Below, piece after piece: positions 1-10,902 of a stretch of DNA of 45,999 nt (within the stretch, counting starts at the first letter, position 1; each line of letters starts with the position of its first letter). The DNA is taken from positions 1 to 45,999 of the forward strand of contig JAATFO010000012.1 in NCBI GenBank assembly GCA_015655145.1, given 5' to 3'. The stretch comes from Enterobacterales bacterium (GTDB lineage: Bacteria > Pseudomonadota > Gammaproteobacteria > Enterobacterales > Enterobacteriaceae). The notes below the pieces were generated by a model. That model had not been told where the DNA came from. It searched no databases and saw only the letters and a list, made by a program, of their open reading frames with translations. The position numbers and the translations under genes were made by a program.

Positions 1-1
1 C

Positions 2-196
2 CTGCGCCTGGCGGTGAAGCAAGGCATGGCGAAAGGCGCTGGGTTCGGTGCCGCTTCTCACGGCGCAGGTACCGCGCATGCCTATGAGATTGGTCAACAG
101 GAAGGGGTGGTTTCAAGCCTGGTCATGATGCTATCAGGCGTAGTAACGGTGGTGATTGCCCCGCTGCTTGCACATGTGATGTGGGCGACAGGTTAG
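2..196 (+). CDS. yohK: YohK/LrgB family membrane protein, 3' end (partial)
   Basis: Only the last 64 residues lie in the window; the reading frame is open to the left edge, so the start is outside. The visible part has the LrgB/YohK signature: a glycine- and alanine-rich stretch with HGAGTAHAYEIG, then a hydrophobic helix (VSSLVMMLSGVVTVVIAPLL) ending near the C-terminus. LrgB/CidB/YohK proteins are multi-pass inner-membrane proteins that work with a small LrgA/YohJ partner and are linked to export of small metabolites or control of murein hydrolases. The partner gene should lie just upstream, outside the window. The family call is firm; the yohK name rests on a short fragment. Confidence 0.8.
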   Translation: MRLAVKQGMAKGAGFGAASHGAGTAHAYEIGQQEGVVSSLVMMLSGVVTVVIAPLLAHVMWATG

Positions 197-247
197 GCGC
201 TGTCGTTCGGTACATGCGCGCCAGACTCCACAGGCCTCATTAGCGGA

Positions 248-286
248 CTTCCCCGGTTGTGGCCAGGCAATCTGACCACAACCAAA
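248..286. terminator. Hairpin between convergent yohK and actP
   Basis: GGTTGTGG and CCACAACC form an inverted repeat around a short loop, with one internal mismatch. It lies in the 173-base gap between the two convergent genes. Neither side has a clear T-run, so a role as a bidirectional transcription end is an inference. A second short hairpin (CCTCC/GGAGG) lies near 319-335. Confidence 0.35.
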
Positions 287-369
287 GGGCGTTGATGCTG
301 TTCGCTCTCTTCCCTGTTTATCCTCCTTATGGAGGAGGTGCAAACGGCCTGCGGCAATACCATCAGGCG

Positions 370-2028
370 TTAATGGCTTTCGCCTTGTTCAATGCCAATG
401 CCGGTTTGCGAACGAACAAACTGTGCCGTAAAGCGCTGACGTTCTCGCTGACCTTCAGGTGAGTTATCGGTAATTGAGAACAACCAGGTGCCAATAAATG
501 CCGCCAGCATGGAGAACAATGCAGGATATTCATACGGATAGATCGGTGTTGCATTGCCTAATACCTGAACCCAAATCGTCGGTCCAAGGATCATCAGGAT
601 CACCGCGCTTAACAGGCCCAGCCAGCCGCCAATCATCGCGCCACGTGTGGTCAGTTTCGCCCAGTACATCGACAGTAGGATAATCGGGAAGTTACAACTG
701 GCGGCAATTGAGAAGGCGAGGCCGACCATAAAGGCAATATTCTGCTTTTCAAACAAGATCCCCAAGGCAATCGCCACCACACCGAGCACCATCACGGTGA
801 TTTTAGAAACTTTTAGCTCGTCACGTTCCGTGGCCTGGCCTTTACGGATCACACTGGCGTAGAGATCATGTGAGACTGCGGAAGCCCCTGCCAGCGTCAG
901 GCCGGCCACCACCGCCAGAATAGTGGCGAAAGCCACTGCGGAGATGAAGCCAAGGAATGTACTGCCCCCAACCGCATTAGCCAGATGCACTGCCGCCATA
1001 TTGTTGCCGCCGATTAACGCCCCCGTGGCATCTTTAAACGCCGGGTTCGCGCCCACTAACAGAATGGCGCCAAAGCCAATAATAAAGGTCAGAAAATAGA
1101 AATACCCCATGAATCCTGTAGCATAGATCACGCTTTTGCGCGCTTCGCGGGCATCGCTGACGGTGAAGAAACGCATCAGAATATGCGGTAAGCCGGCGGT
1201 GCCAAACATCAGGCCAAGCCCCAGTGACAGCGCGGAGATGGGGTCATGCACCAGTCCACCTGGACGCATAATGGCCTGACCTTTTGGATGCACTGCCATT
1301 GCTTCGGTAAACAGCGTGTTGAAGCTGAAACCCACCGTCTTCATCACCATCACCGCCATAAATGTGGCGCCAAACAGCAGCAGCACGGCTTTGATGATTT
1401 GTACCCAGGTGGTAGCCAGCATGCCGCCAAACAACACATAGAACATCATCAGAATGCCAACCAGCACTACCGCGATATGATAATTGAGGCCGAACAAGAG
1501 CTGAATGAGCTTACCAGCGCCAACCATTTGTGCGATCAGATAGAGCGCCACCACCACGAGCGATCCGCAGGCGGAGAGGGTACGAATCGGTTTTTGCTGC
1601 AGACGATAGGAAGCGACATCGGCAAACGTGTAACGACCGAGGTTACGCAGGCGTTCGGCAATCAGAAACAGAATTATCGGCCAACCGACCAGGAAACCAA
1701 GCGAGTAGATCAGACCATCATAACCAGAGGTGTACACCAGTGCGGAAATGCCGAGGAACGAGGCGGCAGACATAAAATCCCCCGCCATAGCCAGACCGTT
1801 CTGCAGGCCGGTAATGTTGCCGCCGGCGGTATAGTAATCGCGGCGTGAGCGCGTACGTTTCGCCGCCCACCAGGTGATACCGAGCGTTGCGGCGACAAAC
1901 ACCAGAAACATCGTGATGGCCTGGTAGTTAGTGGCTTGTTGTTGTACCGCGCCAGTAATGGCGTCACTTGCCAGCGTCGGAACCGGCAATAACAGGGCTG
2001 CGGCCAAAAAACGATTGCGTAATGTCAT
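370..2028 (-). CDS. actP: Acetate/glycolate:cation symporter ActP
   Basis: A sodium:solute symporter (SSS) family permease of 552 residues, the usual ActP length. It has a cleavable-looking N-terminal signal (hydrophobic run ending in PTLAS) followed by about 13 membrane segments. ActP imports acetate and glycolate, and the neighbouring Acs turns the acetate into acetyl-CoA. The ATG at 2028 overlaps the yjcH stop in a TGATG arrangement, so the two are translationally coupled; a GTG three bases upstream is an alternative start. It is the last gene of acs-yjcH-actP. The order matches E. coli exactly, except that here yohK rather than another gene faces its 3' end. Identification is secure. Confidence 0.97.
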   Translation of the reverse strand: MTLRNRFLAAALLLPVPTLASDAITGAVQQQATNYQAITMFLVFVAATLGITWWAAKRTRSRRDYYTAGGNITGLQNGLAMAGDFMSAASFLGISALVYTSGYDGLIYSLGFLVGWPIILFLIAERLRNLGRYTFADVASYRLQQKPIRTLSACGSLVVVALYLIAQMVGAGKLIQLLFGLNYHIAVVLVGILMMFYVLFGGMLATTWVQIIKAVLLLFGATFMAVMVMKTVGFSFNTLFTEAMAVHPKGQAIMRPGGLVHDPISALSLGLGLMFGTAGLPHILMRFFTVSDAREARKSVIYATGFMGYFYFLTFIIGFGAILLVGANPAFKDATGALIGGNNMAAVHLANAVGGSTFLGFISAVAFATILAVVAGLTLAGASAVSHDLYASVIRKGQATERDELKVSKITVMVLGVVAIALGILFEKQNIAFMVGLAFSIAASCNFPIILLSMYWAKLTTRGAMIGGWLGLLSAVILMILGPTIWVQVLGNATPIYPYEYPALFSMLAAFIGTWLFSITDNSPEGQRERQRFTAQFVRSQTGIGIEQGESH

Positions 2029-2336
2029 CACTTAACCTCGCTGATAATCTGTTTTGTCAGGCGATCAAACTCACCATTGGCGCGCCAGACATAGACGGCG
2101 GTCAATAAAAAAGAGATGACAATCAACCCCACGCCAATCGGGATCCCGCGCGTGACATTAGTACCGGGATGCAACGGCGTACCCAGCCAGTCAGGAGCGA
2201 AGGCGATCAACAAAATGAAGCCGACATACAGAATTAGCATGATGAGGGAAAGCAGTGTGGCAAACACCTGGCGCTTATGAACCAGTTCTTTAAAACGCGG
2301 GCTGTTCTCTATCTGCAGGTAAACATGATCATTCAT
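2028..2336 (-). CDS. yjcH: DUF485 inner-membrane protein YjcH
   Basis: A 102-residue protein with two membrane helices ([20 protein letters not shown] and [20 protein letters not shown]) and a short basic cytoplasmic tail, matching the YjcH/DUF485 family in length and layout. It lies between acs and actP and is co-transcribed with them. The family is nearly always next to an ActP-type acetate permease and may help that permease, but its exact role is not known. The ATG at 2336 has GGAGA seven bases upstream; a GTG at 2339 is in frame one codon earlier but sits closer to the ribosome-binding site. Confidence 0.94.
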   Translation of the reverse strand: MNDHVYLQIENSPRFKELVHKRQVFATLLSLIMLILYVGFILLIAFAPDWLGTPLHPGTNVTRGIPIGVGLIVISFLLTAVYVWRANGEFDRLTKQIISEVK

Positions 2337-2511
2337 CACCGTGTCTCCAGGGGTAAGAAAAAAAACGATGGTCAGAAATTATCTGATTACCGGAACCGTT
2401 ATTATGTTTTAGTCGGTACGGGCTACCTGCCCCCCGGGTTTACTGGCGTCTCAGGTTCAGGCAGAAAAACTGAAACAACGCTTCACCTGTGAGCGCCAGC
2501 ATGGACATCCG

Positions 2512-4467
2512 TTATGGCAATTTAATGGATTGTTTCTCCTCAAGTAATTTCTCTACTACCCCAGGATCGGCGAGTGTGGACGTGTCGCCAAGATTACGGG
2601 TATCGCCAGCGGCAATTTTTCGCAAGATACGCCGCATAATTTTACCGGAGCGGGTTTTCGGCAGTGAATCGGTCCAGTGCAATACATCTGGCGTGGCAAG
2701 CGGGCCGATCTCTTTGCGTACCCAGTTGCGTACCTCGGCATACAGCTCCGGCGAGGGCTCTTCGCCATGGTTGAGGGTGATATAGGCATAAATAGCCTGC
2801 CCTTTGATATTGTGTGGAATGCCAACGACTGCGGCTTCGGCGATCTTCGGATGTGACACCAGCGCCGATTCAATTTCCGCAGTACCAAGACGGTGTCCTG
2901 ACACATTCAGCACATCATCAACGCGACCGGTTATCCAGTAATAACCATCTTCGTCACGACGGGCGCCATCACCACTGAAGTATTTGTTTTTAAAGGTTGA
3001 AAAATAGGTTTGCTCAAAACGATCATGATCGCCAAATAAGGTGCGTGCCTGGCCAGGCCAGGCGTCCACAATCACCAAATTTCCTTCGTTGGCGCCTTCC
3101 AGAACGTGGCCGTCGTTATCCACCAGCGCGGGTTGTACGCCGAAGAAGGGAAGGGTGGCGGAACCGGCTTTTAACTCGGTGGCCCCCGGTAAAGGGGTTA
3201 TCATGAAACCACCGGTTTCGGTTTGCCACCAGGTGTCAACGATCGGGCAACGGCCATTGCCAATTTTTTGGTAATACCATTCCCAGGCTTCCGGGTTAAT
3301 CGGTTCACCCACCGACCCCATAATGCGTAATGTGGAACGGTCAGTGCCTGCAATGGCTCTGTCTCCCTCCGCCATCAGCGCGCGGATGGCGGTAGGCGCG
3401 GTATACAGTAGCGTCACTTTATGTTTATCAACCACTTCCGCCATGCGGCTGGGGGTCGGCCAGTTTGGTACGCCTTCGAACATCAGCGTGGTCGCCCCAC
3501 AGGCCAACGGACCATAAAGCAGATAACTGTGGCCGGTTATCCAGCCGACATCGGCAGTACACCAGTAAATATCATCAGGATGATAATCAAAGACATATTT
3601 GAACGTGGTCGCGGCATACACCAGATAACCGCCGGTGGTATGCAGAACGCCTTTCGGCTTACCGGTAGAGCCCGAGGTATACAGGATGAACAACGGATCT
3701 TCCGCATTGACTTCCGCAGGTTGATGGTGCGTACAGGCGCTGTTCATCAGTTCATGCCACCACAGGTCACGCCCTTCTTGCCAGCGCTGCTCTTTACCGG
3801 TACGGCGTAATACCACGACATGGCGCACCGATTTCACATTGGGATGTTTCAGCGCATCGTCTACGTTCATTTTTAGCGGAATTGCCCGACCCGCACGAAT
3901 ACCCTCATCGGCGGTGATCACCAATTTAGCATTGGAATCAACAATACGTCCGGCGACCGCTTCAGGTGAAAAGCCACCAAAAATCACGGAATGCACCGCA
4001 CCGATACGTGCACAGGCCAACATGGCGATGGCGGCTTCCGGGACCATGGGCATGTAGATCGCCACGACATCGCCTTTCGTGATATCGAGCTCTTGTAAGA
4101 CATTGGCGAAGCGGCACACTTCACGGTGCAGATCACGGAAACTCAGGGTTTTACTTTCGCTGGCATCATCGCCTTCCCAGATGATGGCTGGATGATCGCC
4201 CCGGGTAGGGAGATGGCGATCAAGACAGTTGGCCGCCAGATTCAGCGTGCCATCTTCATACCAGCGAATATGAATGTTGCCGGGTGAAAATGACGTATTC
4301 TTGACATGGTTATACGGTTTTATCCAGTCCAGTATTTTGCCTTGCTCGCCCCAAAAGGCGTCAGGATCTTGTACCGATTGCTGATACATTTTCCGGTACT
4401 GCTGTGCATTGATCAGGGTATTTTCCGCAATATTCGCGGGAACAGGATGTTTATGTATTTGGCTCAT
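2512..4467 (-). CDS. acs: Acetyl-CoA synthetase
   Basis: A 651-residue AMP-forming acetyl-CoA synthetase, the usual length for the family. It makes acetyl-CoA from acetate, ATP and CoA through acetyl-AMP and is the high-affinity acetate-scavenging route. Visible motifs are the adenylation P-loop [11 protein letters not shown], the hinge/core [14 protein letters not shown], and the C-terminal [11 protein letters not shown], whose lysine (about residue 609) is the one acetylated by Pat/YfiQ and deacetylated by CobB to switch the enzyme off and on. The start has a strong ribosome-binding site (AAGGAGA, six bases from ATG). It is the first gene of acs-yjcH-actP. The 175-base gap to yjcH could hold an internal promoter or processing site. 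Confidence 0.98.
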   Translation of the reverse strand: MSQIHKHPVPANIAENTLINAQQYRKMYQQSVQDPDAFWGEQGKILDWIKPYNHVKNTSFSPGNIHIRWYEDGTLNLAANCLDRHLPTRGDHPAIIWEGDDASESKTLSFRDLHREVCRFANVLQELDITKGDVVAIYMPMVPEAAIAMLACARIGAVHSVIFGGFSPEAVAGRIVDSNAKLVITADEGIRAGRAIPLKMNVDDALKHPNVKSVRHVVVLRRTGKEQRWQEGRDLWWHELMNSACTHHQPAEVNAEDPLFILYTSGSTGKPKGVLHTTGGYLVYAATTFKYVFDYHPDDIYWCTADVGWITGHSYLLYGPLACGATTLMFEGVPNWPTPSRMAEVVDKHKVTLLYTAPTAIRALMAEGDRAIAGTDRSTLRIMGSVGEPINPEAWEWYYQKIGNGRCPIVDTWWQTETGGFMITPLPGATELKAGSATLPFFGVQPALVDNDGHVLEGANEGNLVIVDAWPGQARTLFGDHDRFEQTYFSTFKNKYFSGDGARRDEDGYYWITGRVDDVLNVSGHRLGTAEIESALVSHPKIAEAAVVGIPHNIKGQAIYAYITLNHGEEPSPELYAEVRNWVRKEIGPLATPDVLHWTDSLPKTRSGKIMRRILRKIAAGDTRNLGDTSTLADPGVVEKLLEEKQSIKLP

Positions 4468-5184
4468 AGCGCTCTCCTTGAAGATGTTAATAATATGTCA
4501 ATCAAAGGTTAATTGAAGCGGGCCGTGAGGCTTTGTTTCTTTTTTGCGCGGCAGATCACGTGAATAGTAAACAGGATGAAATGAGCCGTTTTTTATTGGC
4601 GAATTGTCGAAGAGTGAGGTTACCCCGAAAACGTAATCTATCCCCGAAGGCGTGGTACATAAGGGATGAAACGTATAGCGAAGCGGATCTGCTAACAAGA
4701 AGCGCTCACTGAGGTCAGGAAAATGCCGCTCATTCCGTGCCGCTGATACCCGTTTGTACAAAAAACAGTCTTAGCGTGTCACCGATTCTGTTTTGCAGAC
4801 GGACGCCAGGAGTGAAGAAAAAACGGTTAAAGTAAGGGTAGGAAAACGCGGTAACGTGTCTAAAAAAAACACGCTTTATACGATTAAAGAGAGAACAGGT
4901 TTGGCATAATGTGACGAAAACTGGTCGACATATTACTTTTTACAACATATAGTTATGTTTGAAATAACTAAAAGGAATTTAAGTTCGGGCACGTTTTGGT
5001 GCGAGAGTCAGCCTTAACCGGGTGGCTTTTATCCGGATTAACATGAGGTGGCTCAGCGACCTGACATGCGGATTTATCCATCAATACTTCTCGATTTTAT
5101 CCAGCCATTACCACCACTTTTTACGTGTGAATACTGCCGGATGCAGTAAGCGGTTGTGGAATTTTGTAAAGGAAATTACATCTT
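4468..5184. promoter_or_regulatory. Divergent acs / gltP control region (717 bp)
   Basis: No convincing gene fills this gap between two divergently transcribed transport/metabolic operons. An open frame of about 87 codons on the minus strand (4498-4761) has no recognisable features and I do not call it. In E. coli the acs promoter is activated by CRP and modulated by Fis and IHF. I looked for a full TGTGA-N6-TCACA CRP site and saw only half-sites, for example TGTGA at about 4910. The stretch 4840-4980 is AT-rich, as expected for promoters. In E. coli the nrf genes separate acs from gltP; they are absent here. Confidence 0.5.
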
Positions 5185-6486
5185 ATGAAAGGTTTTAAAA
5201 TCAGCCTTGCCTGGCAAATACTCATCGCTCTTGTCCTGGGGATTGTTGTTGGCGCCATTTTGCATAATCAGCCCACAGGGCGTGAATGGTTAATGACCAA
5301 CTTCCTCTCCCCGGCTGGTGATATCTTTATTCGCCTGATCAAAATGATCGTCGTGCCTATCGTCATTTCCACGCTGATTGTCGGCATCGCCGGGGTCGGT
5401 GATGCGAAAAAACTGGGTCGTATTGGCGTTAAAACGATTATCTACTTTGAAGTGATTACCACGATTGCCATTGTGGTGGGCATTACTCTGGCCAATGTGT
5501 TCCAGCCGGGGAGCGGTATTGATATGTCGACGCTGGCAACCGTGGATATCTCGCAATATGAGGCGGCGACACAGCAGATACAGAACCGCCCGCACAGTCT
5601 GGCGAACACGATTTTGTCGTTAATTCCGGCGAATATTTTCGCTGCGATCGCTAAAGGCGAGATGTTGCCGATCATTTTCTTTTCGGTGTTGTTTGGTCTT
5701 GGTTTGTCGTCACTGCCAGCGGAACATCGCGATCCGCTGGTGAAGGTGTTTCGCTCCACCTCGGAAACCATGTTCAAGGTGACGCATATGATTATGCGCT
5801 ATGCGCCAGTCGGCGTATTTGCCTTGATCGCCGTAACCATTGCTAATTTCGGTTTCGCGTCCTTGTGGCCGCTGGCAAAGCTGGTGATCCTGGTGTATGT
5901 CGCCATACTGTTTTTCGCCTTCGTGATCCTGGGGACGGTGGCACGCGCCTGCAAATTGCGCATTACTATGCTGATGCGCATTCTTAAAGATGAACTGATC
6001 CTTGCATACTCCACGTCCAGTTCGGAAACCGTGTTGCCACGCATCATGGAAAAGATGGAAGCTTATGGCGCGCCAAAATCCATCACCAGTTTTGTGGTGC
6101 CGACAGGCTATTCATTTAACCTGGATGGGTCCACGTTGTATCAAAGTATCGCCGCAATCTTTATTGCCCAGCTTTATGGTATTGATTTGTCATTAGGTGA
6201 TGAAATCATCCTGGTGCTGACCTTAATGGTGACCTCGAAAGGTATCGCTGGCGTTCCGGGCGTCTCCTTTGTGGTGTTGCTGGCGACCTTAGGCAGTGTA
6301 GGAATTCCGCTGGAAGGGCTGGCCTTTATTGCCGGGGTTGACCGTATCATGGATATGGCGCGTACCGCGCTGAACGTGGTGGGTAACGCGCTGGCGGTGC
6401 TGGTGATTGCCAAATGGGAAAACCAGTTTGATACGCAGCAGTCGCACGCGTATGAGCATCAGTTACGTACGCGGCGTGCTGCCTGA
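5185..6486 (+). CDS. gltP: Glutamate/aspartate:proton symporter GltP
   Basis: A dicarboxylate/amino-acid:cation symporter (DAACS) of 433 residues; E. coli GltP is of similar length. It imports L-glutamate and L-aspartate with protons across the inner membrane. The C-terminal half has the hallmark re-entrant loop and binding-site motifs: a serine-rich stretch ([12 protein letters not shown]), the [10 protein letters not shown] motif, and [10 protein letters not shown] followed by the aspartate-containing [17 protein letters not shown] weak AGGA precedes the ATG. It is monocistronic as far as the sequence shows, ending in a strong terminator just before murQ. The assignment to GltP rather than GltS or DctA rests on overall resemblance and the acs neighbourhood. 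Confidence 0.93.
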   Translation: MKGFKISLAWQILIALVLGIVVGAILHNQPTGREWLMTNFLSPAGDIFIRLIKMIVVPIVISTLIVGIAGVGDAKKLGRIGVKTIIYFEVITTIAIVVGITLANVFQPGSGIDMSTLATVDISQYEAATQQIQNRPHSLANTILSLIPANIFAAIAKGEMLPIIFFSVLFGLGLSSLPAEHRDPLVKVFRSTSETMFKVTHMIMRYAPVGVFALIAVTIANFGFASLWPLAKLVILVYVAILFFAFVILGTVARACKLRITMLMRILKDELILAYSTSSSETVLPRIMEKMEAYGAPKSITSFVVPTGYSFNLDGSTLYQSIAAIFIAQLYGIDLSLGDEIILVLTLMVTSKGIAGVPGVSFVVLLATLGSVGIPLEGLAFIAGVDRIMDMARTALNVVGNALAVLVIAKWENQFDTQQSHAYEHQLRTRRAA

Positions 6487-6490
6487 TCGC

Positions 6491-6523
6491 GGGCGCTGTA
6501 ATGTGTTACAGGCGCGTTTTTTT
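6491..6523 (+). terminator. Rho-independent terminator after gltP
   Basis: GCGC-TGTAA pairs with TTACA-GCGC across a TGTG loop with a one-base bulge, and seven T residues follow. It lies just after the gltP stop and ends about 15 bases before the murQ start codon, so any murQ transcript arriving from gltP must read through it. Confidence 0.85.
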
Positions 6524-6538
6524 ATTTCTGGAGACAGC

Positions 6539-7459
6539 ATGACACTCGATCTTAACGCCATGATCACTGAAGGTCGTAATCCGGCCAGTGAACATATCGA
6601 TGAGCTCTCTACTGAAGAAATGTTGCGGGTCATTAACCGCGAAGATAAAAAAGTGGCGTTGGCGGTAGAAGCTATCCTGCCGAATATCGCTTGCGCCGTG
6701 GAGGTGATTGCGGCGGCCTTTCTGCAGGGAGGTCGTCTGGTTTATTGTGGCGCGGGAACATCCGGTCGCTTAGGTATCCTGGATGCCAGCGAATGCCCGC
6801 CGACTTACGGTACACCACGTGAGCAAGTTATCGGTTTGATTGCCGGGGGAAATACGGCGATTTTACAGGCGGTGGAAAATGCTGAAGACAACACAGAAAT
6901 GGGGATCAATGATCTCACATCGATTGGTTTTAGCGCGAAGGATGTGCTGGTAAGTATTGCCGCCAGTGGACGCACCCCATATGGGGTTGCCGCTCTGCGT
7001 TATGCTCGCGAGCAGGGCGCGGCTACCATCGCGTTAACCTGTAATCCCGACAGTGAAATGGCGCAGATGGCGCAGATCGCATTAACACCGGTGGTGGGTC
7101 CGGAAGTGGTTACAGGTTCCTCTCGGATGAAAGCCGGCACCGCGCAGAAGCTGGTGCTGAACATGCTCACGACAGGCGCGATGATCCGTACCGGAAAAGT
7201 GTATGGCAATTTAATGGTTGATGTGCAGGCCACCAACCAAAAATTACATCGGCGTCAGGTCAATATCGTCATGCAGGCAACGGACTGCCAGGAAGCGGAA
7301 GCCACTGCGGCGCTCGCCGCCTGCAATAATCAGTGTAAAACCGCCATCGTCATGATCCTGACGCAGTCATCGGCCGATGAAGCCACCCGGTTGCTGCAAC
7401 AAAGTAACGGATTTATTCGTCAGGCGTTGCAGCGGGTTGACAGGACGTCTGCGGGATAG
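6539..7459 (+). CDS. murQ: N-acetylmuramic acid 6-phosphate etherase
   Basis: A 306-residue SIS-fold enzyme of the MurQ family. It cleaves the lactyl ether of MurNAc-6-phosphate to give GlcNAc-6-phosphate and D-lactate, a step in recycling murein sugars in the cytoplasm. The signature [21 protein letters not shown] region spans about residues 71-91, with the catalytic glutamate at about 85 and a second conserved glutamate near 116. I chose the ATG at 6539, preceded by GGAGA and giving the family N-terminus; the frame is open further upstream into gltP, which is not meaningful. The usual partners murP (PTS transporter) and murR are not next to it. It converges on sbmA with only 21 bases between the stops. 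Confidence 0.96.
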   Translation: MTLDLNAMITEGRNPASEHIDELSTEEMLRVINREDKKVALAVEAILPNIACAVEVIAAAFLQGGRLVYCGAGTSGRLGILDASECPPTYGTPREQVIGLIAGGNTAILQAVENAEDNTEMGINDLTSIGFSAKDVLVSIAASGRTPYGVAALRYAREQGAATIALTCNPDSEMAQMAQIALTPVVGPEVVTGSSRMKAGTAQKLVLNMLTTGAMIRTGKVYGNLMVDVQATNQKLHRRQVNIVMQATDCQEAEATAALAACNNQCKTAIVMILTQSSADEATRLLQQSNGFIRQALQRVDRTSAG

Positions 7460-7480
7460 CAACCCGATCCGACAGTGATA

Positions 7481-8704
7481 TTATTGCGCAACATCTTCCT
7501 GAGGTTCGCTATCCAGAATCTGTTCAAAGTGACGCAACCGTTTGTAAATCGACATCAACTCCACCAGCGTCGACCACGAGGTAATCAAATACTGGAAGGA
7601 TGAACGAACCTGGTCAAAGACATTGGTGATCTGTTGCAGCAGGCCAAGGGTGATGGTGCCGGCGATGATCGACGGAAACAGCACCAGAATGCCAAAGACG
7701 TTGTCAGCCTGCAGGTAAAGCATGCGCGTTATATTGAAGTAGAGGTAGTGAAAATAGAGGCGGAAATAGTTAAAACGCACCCGCTGGAACAGCTCCGCCA
7801 CTGTAGCCGGCGCCGCGCGTTGGCGATCATCTTCACCGTATACCAGCTCTTTACGATAGGCCGCCTCGACACGTTGATTGCGAAATTCCAGTCCGGGTAG
7901 TTTAATGCCAATAATCGCCAGCAAGCCGGTGCCGAACAGCGACCAGAGCAGAGCGGCGACCACCAGCGCGTAAGGGATTTTCCCCAGCAGCGGAATGCTT
8001 TCGACATGTGATGATAGCGTCATCAGCACCGGCAAAAAGGCGATCAGTGTCATGATAGCCTGAATCAAACTCACTCCCCAGTCTTCCAGCGTACTGGAAA
8101 AACGCAGGGTATCTTCCTGTACACGCTGTGCGGCCCCTTCGACATGACGCAGGCGTTGCCAGTGTGCCATATAGTAATTATTCATTGCGGTACGCCAGCG
8201 GAAGATCCAGTGACTGATGAAAAAGGCGTTGATGACGTTGAGCACCACGGTGATCAGCGCAATGCCGAGAAAGGCGAGAATTTGCTGATAAAATACCGCG
8301 ATATTCACCGAGCCAACCCGGGTCAGCGCACGTTGGATCAGGTCATAGAACGGGCCATACCAGGCATTGATCGCCACGCTAACATGAACATCAAACCAGG
8401 TAAAAAAAATGATGACGGCCGAACCCAGCACCGACCAGCGTTGCCAGGGATGGGGGCTGAAGGTGAACCAGGCCATGGCGAACAGGGCTACCGCCAGCCA
8501 AAAATAGGCATAGAACCACAACTCGGTTGGCTGGATAAAACGCCATACATTGTTTGGCAATGGCTTGCCCGCATACTGGCTGAAAAGGGGTAGGTGAGCA
8601 ATCAGCGTATTTCCCAGGCTAAACCAGAAAAGAATGGCGGTAAGGCCCCAGATAAGCACCGTACTGAAAAACAGTCCAGGTCGTGGGAAGAAAGAGGTAA
8701 ACAT
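7481..8704 (-). CDS. sbmA: Peptide antibiotic transporter SbmA
   Basis: A 407-residue inner-membrane protein of the SbmA/BacA family; E. coli SbmA has 406. It is a homodimeric, proton-driven importer of proline-rich antimicrobial peptides, microcins B17 and J25, and bleomycin. About eight membrane helices and the highly conserved [38 protein letters not shown] and [28 protein letters not shown] regions are all visible (each motif here is only part of the conserved run). I chose the ATG at 8704 ([10 protein letters not shown]), with GGAG upstream, over an in-frame codon seven residues earlier. Unlike E. coli there is no adjacent yaiW. No ATPase domain is present, so it is SbmA-type rather than the longer BacA/Rv1819c ABC type. 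Confidence 0.94.
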   Translation of the reverse strand: MFTSFFPRPGLFFSTVLIWGLTAILFWFSLGNTLIAHLPLFSQYAGKPLPNNVWRFIQPTELWFYAYFWLAVALFAMAWFTFSPHPWQRWSVLGSAVIIFFTWFDVHVSVAINAWYGPFYDLIQRALTRVGSVNIAVFYQQILAFLGIALITVVLNVINAFFISHWIFRWRTAMNNYYMAHWQRLRHVEGAAQRVQEDTLRFSSTLEDWGVSLIQAIMTLIAFLPVLMTLSSHVESIPLLGKIPYALVVAALLWSLFGTGLLAIIGIKLPGLEFRNQRVEAAYRKELVYGEDDRQRAAPATVAELFQRVRFNYFRLYFHYLYFNITRMLYLQADNVFGILVLFPSIIAGTITLGLLQQITNVFDQVRSSFQYLITSWSTLVELMSIYKRLRHFEQILDSEPQEDVAQ

Positions 8705-8909
8705 AGTGGCGCTCCGTTGTGGCAATGCTCGTTTTTATAACGCCATTGTATGTTTTCTGTCTGTGGTGGGATGTGTCTGAGCATGACAAACCGTGTGGAT
8801 GGTACAGTGAACCTGCTTGCCCACACCACGACCAGGCGACATTTCCCCATGATGGCAAGGAAAAGAAACGGCCTCGCCATAATAGCAATGGCCGTCCCCC
8901 GTGATGAGG

Positions 8910-10313
8910 TTAAATATTCTCTAAATCAATCCCCCGGGTTTTAGGGCCATAAATGCCGACCGACAGCATCACAATCAACATACTGATCACGATAAAGGCG
9001 ATCACCGCTTGTGCGCCGGCATATTGCAGGATCAGGCCAATCAGGATGCTACTGAACACGGTTGACAGGCGGCTGAACGAGTAACAAAAACCAACGGCGC
9101 GCGCACGGATGTGGGTCGGGAACACTTCCGCCTGATAAGCATGGTAGCTAAATGTCAGCCACGCATTTGAATAGGTGATCAGAAATCCACAAACGATCAA
9201 CATGAGCGGATTATTCTGTAACGCGAACAAAATACCAAAGACCACCGTCATCAGCGAGGACAGAACAATCTGCCATTTATTTTCAATTTTATCGGCGTAG
9301 CGGCTGCAAATCAGTGATCCCAGCGGGTAAGCCAGAGTGATAAAGAATGCGTATAGCAGGCTGTGCGTTATTGTGGTGCCTTTACCGGAAAGCAGCGCTG
9401 GCAGCCAGTTACCAAAACCAAAAAAGCCAATAGCCTGAAAAATGTTCATCACGATCAACATCAGGGTACGTTTGCGGTATTGTGGCAACCAGATTTCGCG
9501 GAACGTGCCTTTTTGCTGTAGTTGCGTGTCAACCTCATCAGGCAGAAAGTCATTGCCGGCGGGAATACCACAGCGGGTTTCCATTTGACTTAATACCTGA
9601 TGCGCTTCCTGATGACGGCCCTGTTGTGCCAGCCAGCGCGCCGACTCAGGTAAATTTTTACGGATAAACCAGATCAACAATGAACAGATCGCCCCGGCGA
9701 TCACCACATAACGCCAGCCCGACAGACCAAAAATGGTTTGTGGCACCAGCCACCATGACATCAGTGCTACGGTGGGCACGGAGAGGAACTGTACAAAGAA
9801 AGAGAAGGCGAACGCCCGGCTACGGAGTTGCGACGGCACCCATTCCGTGAGGTAGGTATCAATGGTGACCAGCTCAATACCAAGCCCCACGCCAACCAGA
9901 AAGCGGAAAAAAATAATCCATTCAGCTTGCTGTTGAAACGCCATCAACAATGAAAAACAGCCATACCAGGCCAGCGCAAACATAAATGTCATACGGCGGC
10001 CAAAACGATCAGCATAAGGAGCAAGCAAACTGGCCCCGACAAACAGACCTAAAAAGGTGACTGATGCGAAAGCAGCCTGATCAGATATACCAAATACACC
10101 TTCACTACCAACATGAAATATGTTTTCAGCGACTAAACCTGAACTAATATATCCTGTTTCGAAGAGATCGTAGAGTTCGAAAAAACCACCTAACGCTAGT
10201 AATGTAATAAAAAGCCATAGCCCTTTTGAAGAAGGTAACGCATCAATGCGTTTAGCTACGTTATTTTTTTTATTCAGTGAAGGCATTATCCCGTTAGGGC
10301 AGACGGCTTGCAT
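8910..10313 (-). CDS. MFS transporter, sugar-porter-like
   Basis: A 12-helix major facilitator protein of about 467 residues from this start. The loop between helices 2 and 3 carries the MFS signature ADRFGRR, and the middle cytoplasmic part has PESARWLAQQGRHQEA, a sugar-porter-like PESxRWL motif. It also resembles the YaaU/NiaP group, so the substrate could be a sugar, an organic acid or a vitamin; I cannot choose. ATG codons at 10382, 10313 and 10286 are possible starts. I prefer 10313 because GAGG lies about ten bases upstream, while 10286 has only a very close GGGA. It stands alone, with a divergent emrE on one side. Confidence 0.82.
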   Translation of the reverse strand: MQAVCPNGIMPSLNKKNNVAKRIDALPSSKGLWLFITLLALGGFFELYDLFETGYISSGLVAENIFHVGSEGVFGISDQAAFASVTFLGLFVGASLLAPYADRFGRRMTFMFALAWYGCFSLLMAFQQQAEWIIFFRFLVGVGLGIELVTIDTYLTEWVPSQLRSRAFAFSFFVQFLSVPTVALMSWWLVPQTIFGLSGWRYVVIAGAICSLLIWFIRKNLPESARWLAQQGRHQEAHQVLSQMETRCGIPAGNDFLPDEVDTQLQQKGTFREIWLPQYRKRTLMLIVMNIFQAIGFFGFGNWLPALLSGKGTTITHSLLYAFFITLAYPLGSLICSRYADKIENKWQIVLSSLMTVVFGILFALQNNPLMLIVCGFLITYSNAWLTFSYHAYQAEVFPTHIRARAVGFCYSFSRLSTVFSSILIGLILQYAGAQAVIAFIVISMLIVMLSVGIYGPKTRGIDLENI

Positions 10314-10569
10314 ATTACGATGAACCTCAAGATGACAATGTGTGCAAAATCTGTTGGATGCCGATTTTACGTGTTTAATCATTAGCAGGCGAAGAAAATT
10401 AACAGCACGTAATTTGCCATGAAACAGGACCGGGAAACAGGGGTTTTGTTACTTTTTGTTGATATCCGTCCAGAAGAATGGCGGGTAAGCAATGCTGATT
10501 TTCTATTCTTATGTCTGTGGCCTGGTATCAGGCCGTTATTTCCTTCAGCAACGGAGAGGCGCTTTTATC

Positions 10570-10902
10570 ATGACAATATATTTGCAATTGTTGATTGCTA
10601 TCATTGCTGAGGTGGTGGGCACGACGCTGCTTAAATCCTCGGCGGGATTTTCCCGTCTGTTACCCACAGTGGGGTCGCTGGCTTGCTACGGAGTGGCGTT
10701 TTATTTTCTGTCGCTCACCTTAGAGCATATTCCAACGGGTATCGCCTATGCTTTATGGTCAGGTATTGGCATCGTCCTTGTTTCGCTGTTTGCCTTGTTC
10801 TGGCATGGTCAAAAGCTTGATGCGGCAGCGATTATCGGGCTGACTTTTATTGTGATCGGGGTCTTGATCATTAACGTGTTCTCCCATTCAGCCGGTCATT
10901 AA
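10570..10902 (+). CDS. emrE: Small multidrug resistance efflux protein, EmrE-type
   Basis: A 110-residue, four-helix SMR family protein, the exact length of E. coli EmrE. The essential membrane glutamate is at position 14 (IIAEVVGTTLLK) and the conserved tryptophan at position 63 (YALWSGIG), both needed for proton-coupled export of quaternary cations and dyes. The helix 4 GQKLDAAAIIGLTFIVIGVLIIN stretch is also typical (key residues only). The ATG at 10570 gives the family N-terminus; an in-frame codon at 10492 would add 26 residues with no SMR resemblance. The gene is single rather than paired, so the protein most likely works as an antiparallel homodimer. It could equally be called an EmrE/QacE-type exporter. 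Confidence 0.9.
   Translation: MTIYLQLLIAIIAEVVGTTLLKSSAGFSRLLPTVGSLACYGVAFYFLSLTLEHIPTGIAYALWSGIGIVLVSLFALFWHGQKLDAAAIIGLTFIVIGVLIINVFSHSAGH

Noticed and set aside
1246..1848. 200-codon plus-strand frame inside actP
   Set aside because: Histidine- and glutamine-rich shadow of the actP gene on the other strand.
4498..4761. 87-codon minus-strand frame between acs and gltP
   Set aside because: No family resemblance and no ribosome-binding site; the region is a promoter area.
8719..8904. Short plus-strand frames between sbmA and the MFS gene
   Set aside because: No domain or ribosome-binding site; the 205-base gap appears to be the sbmA promoter region.
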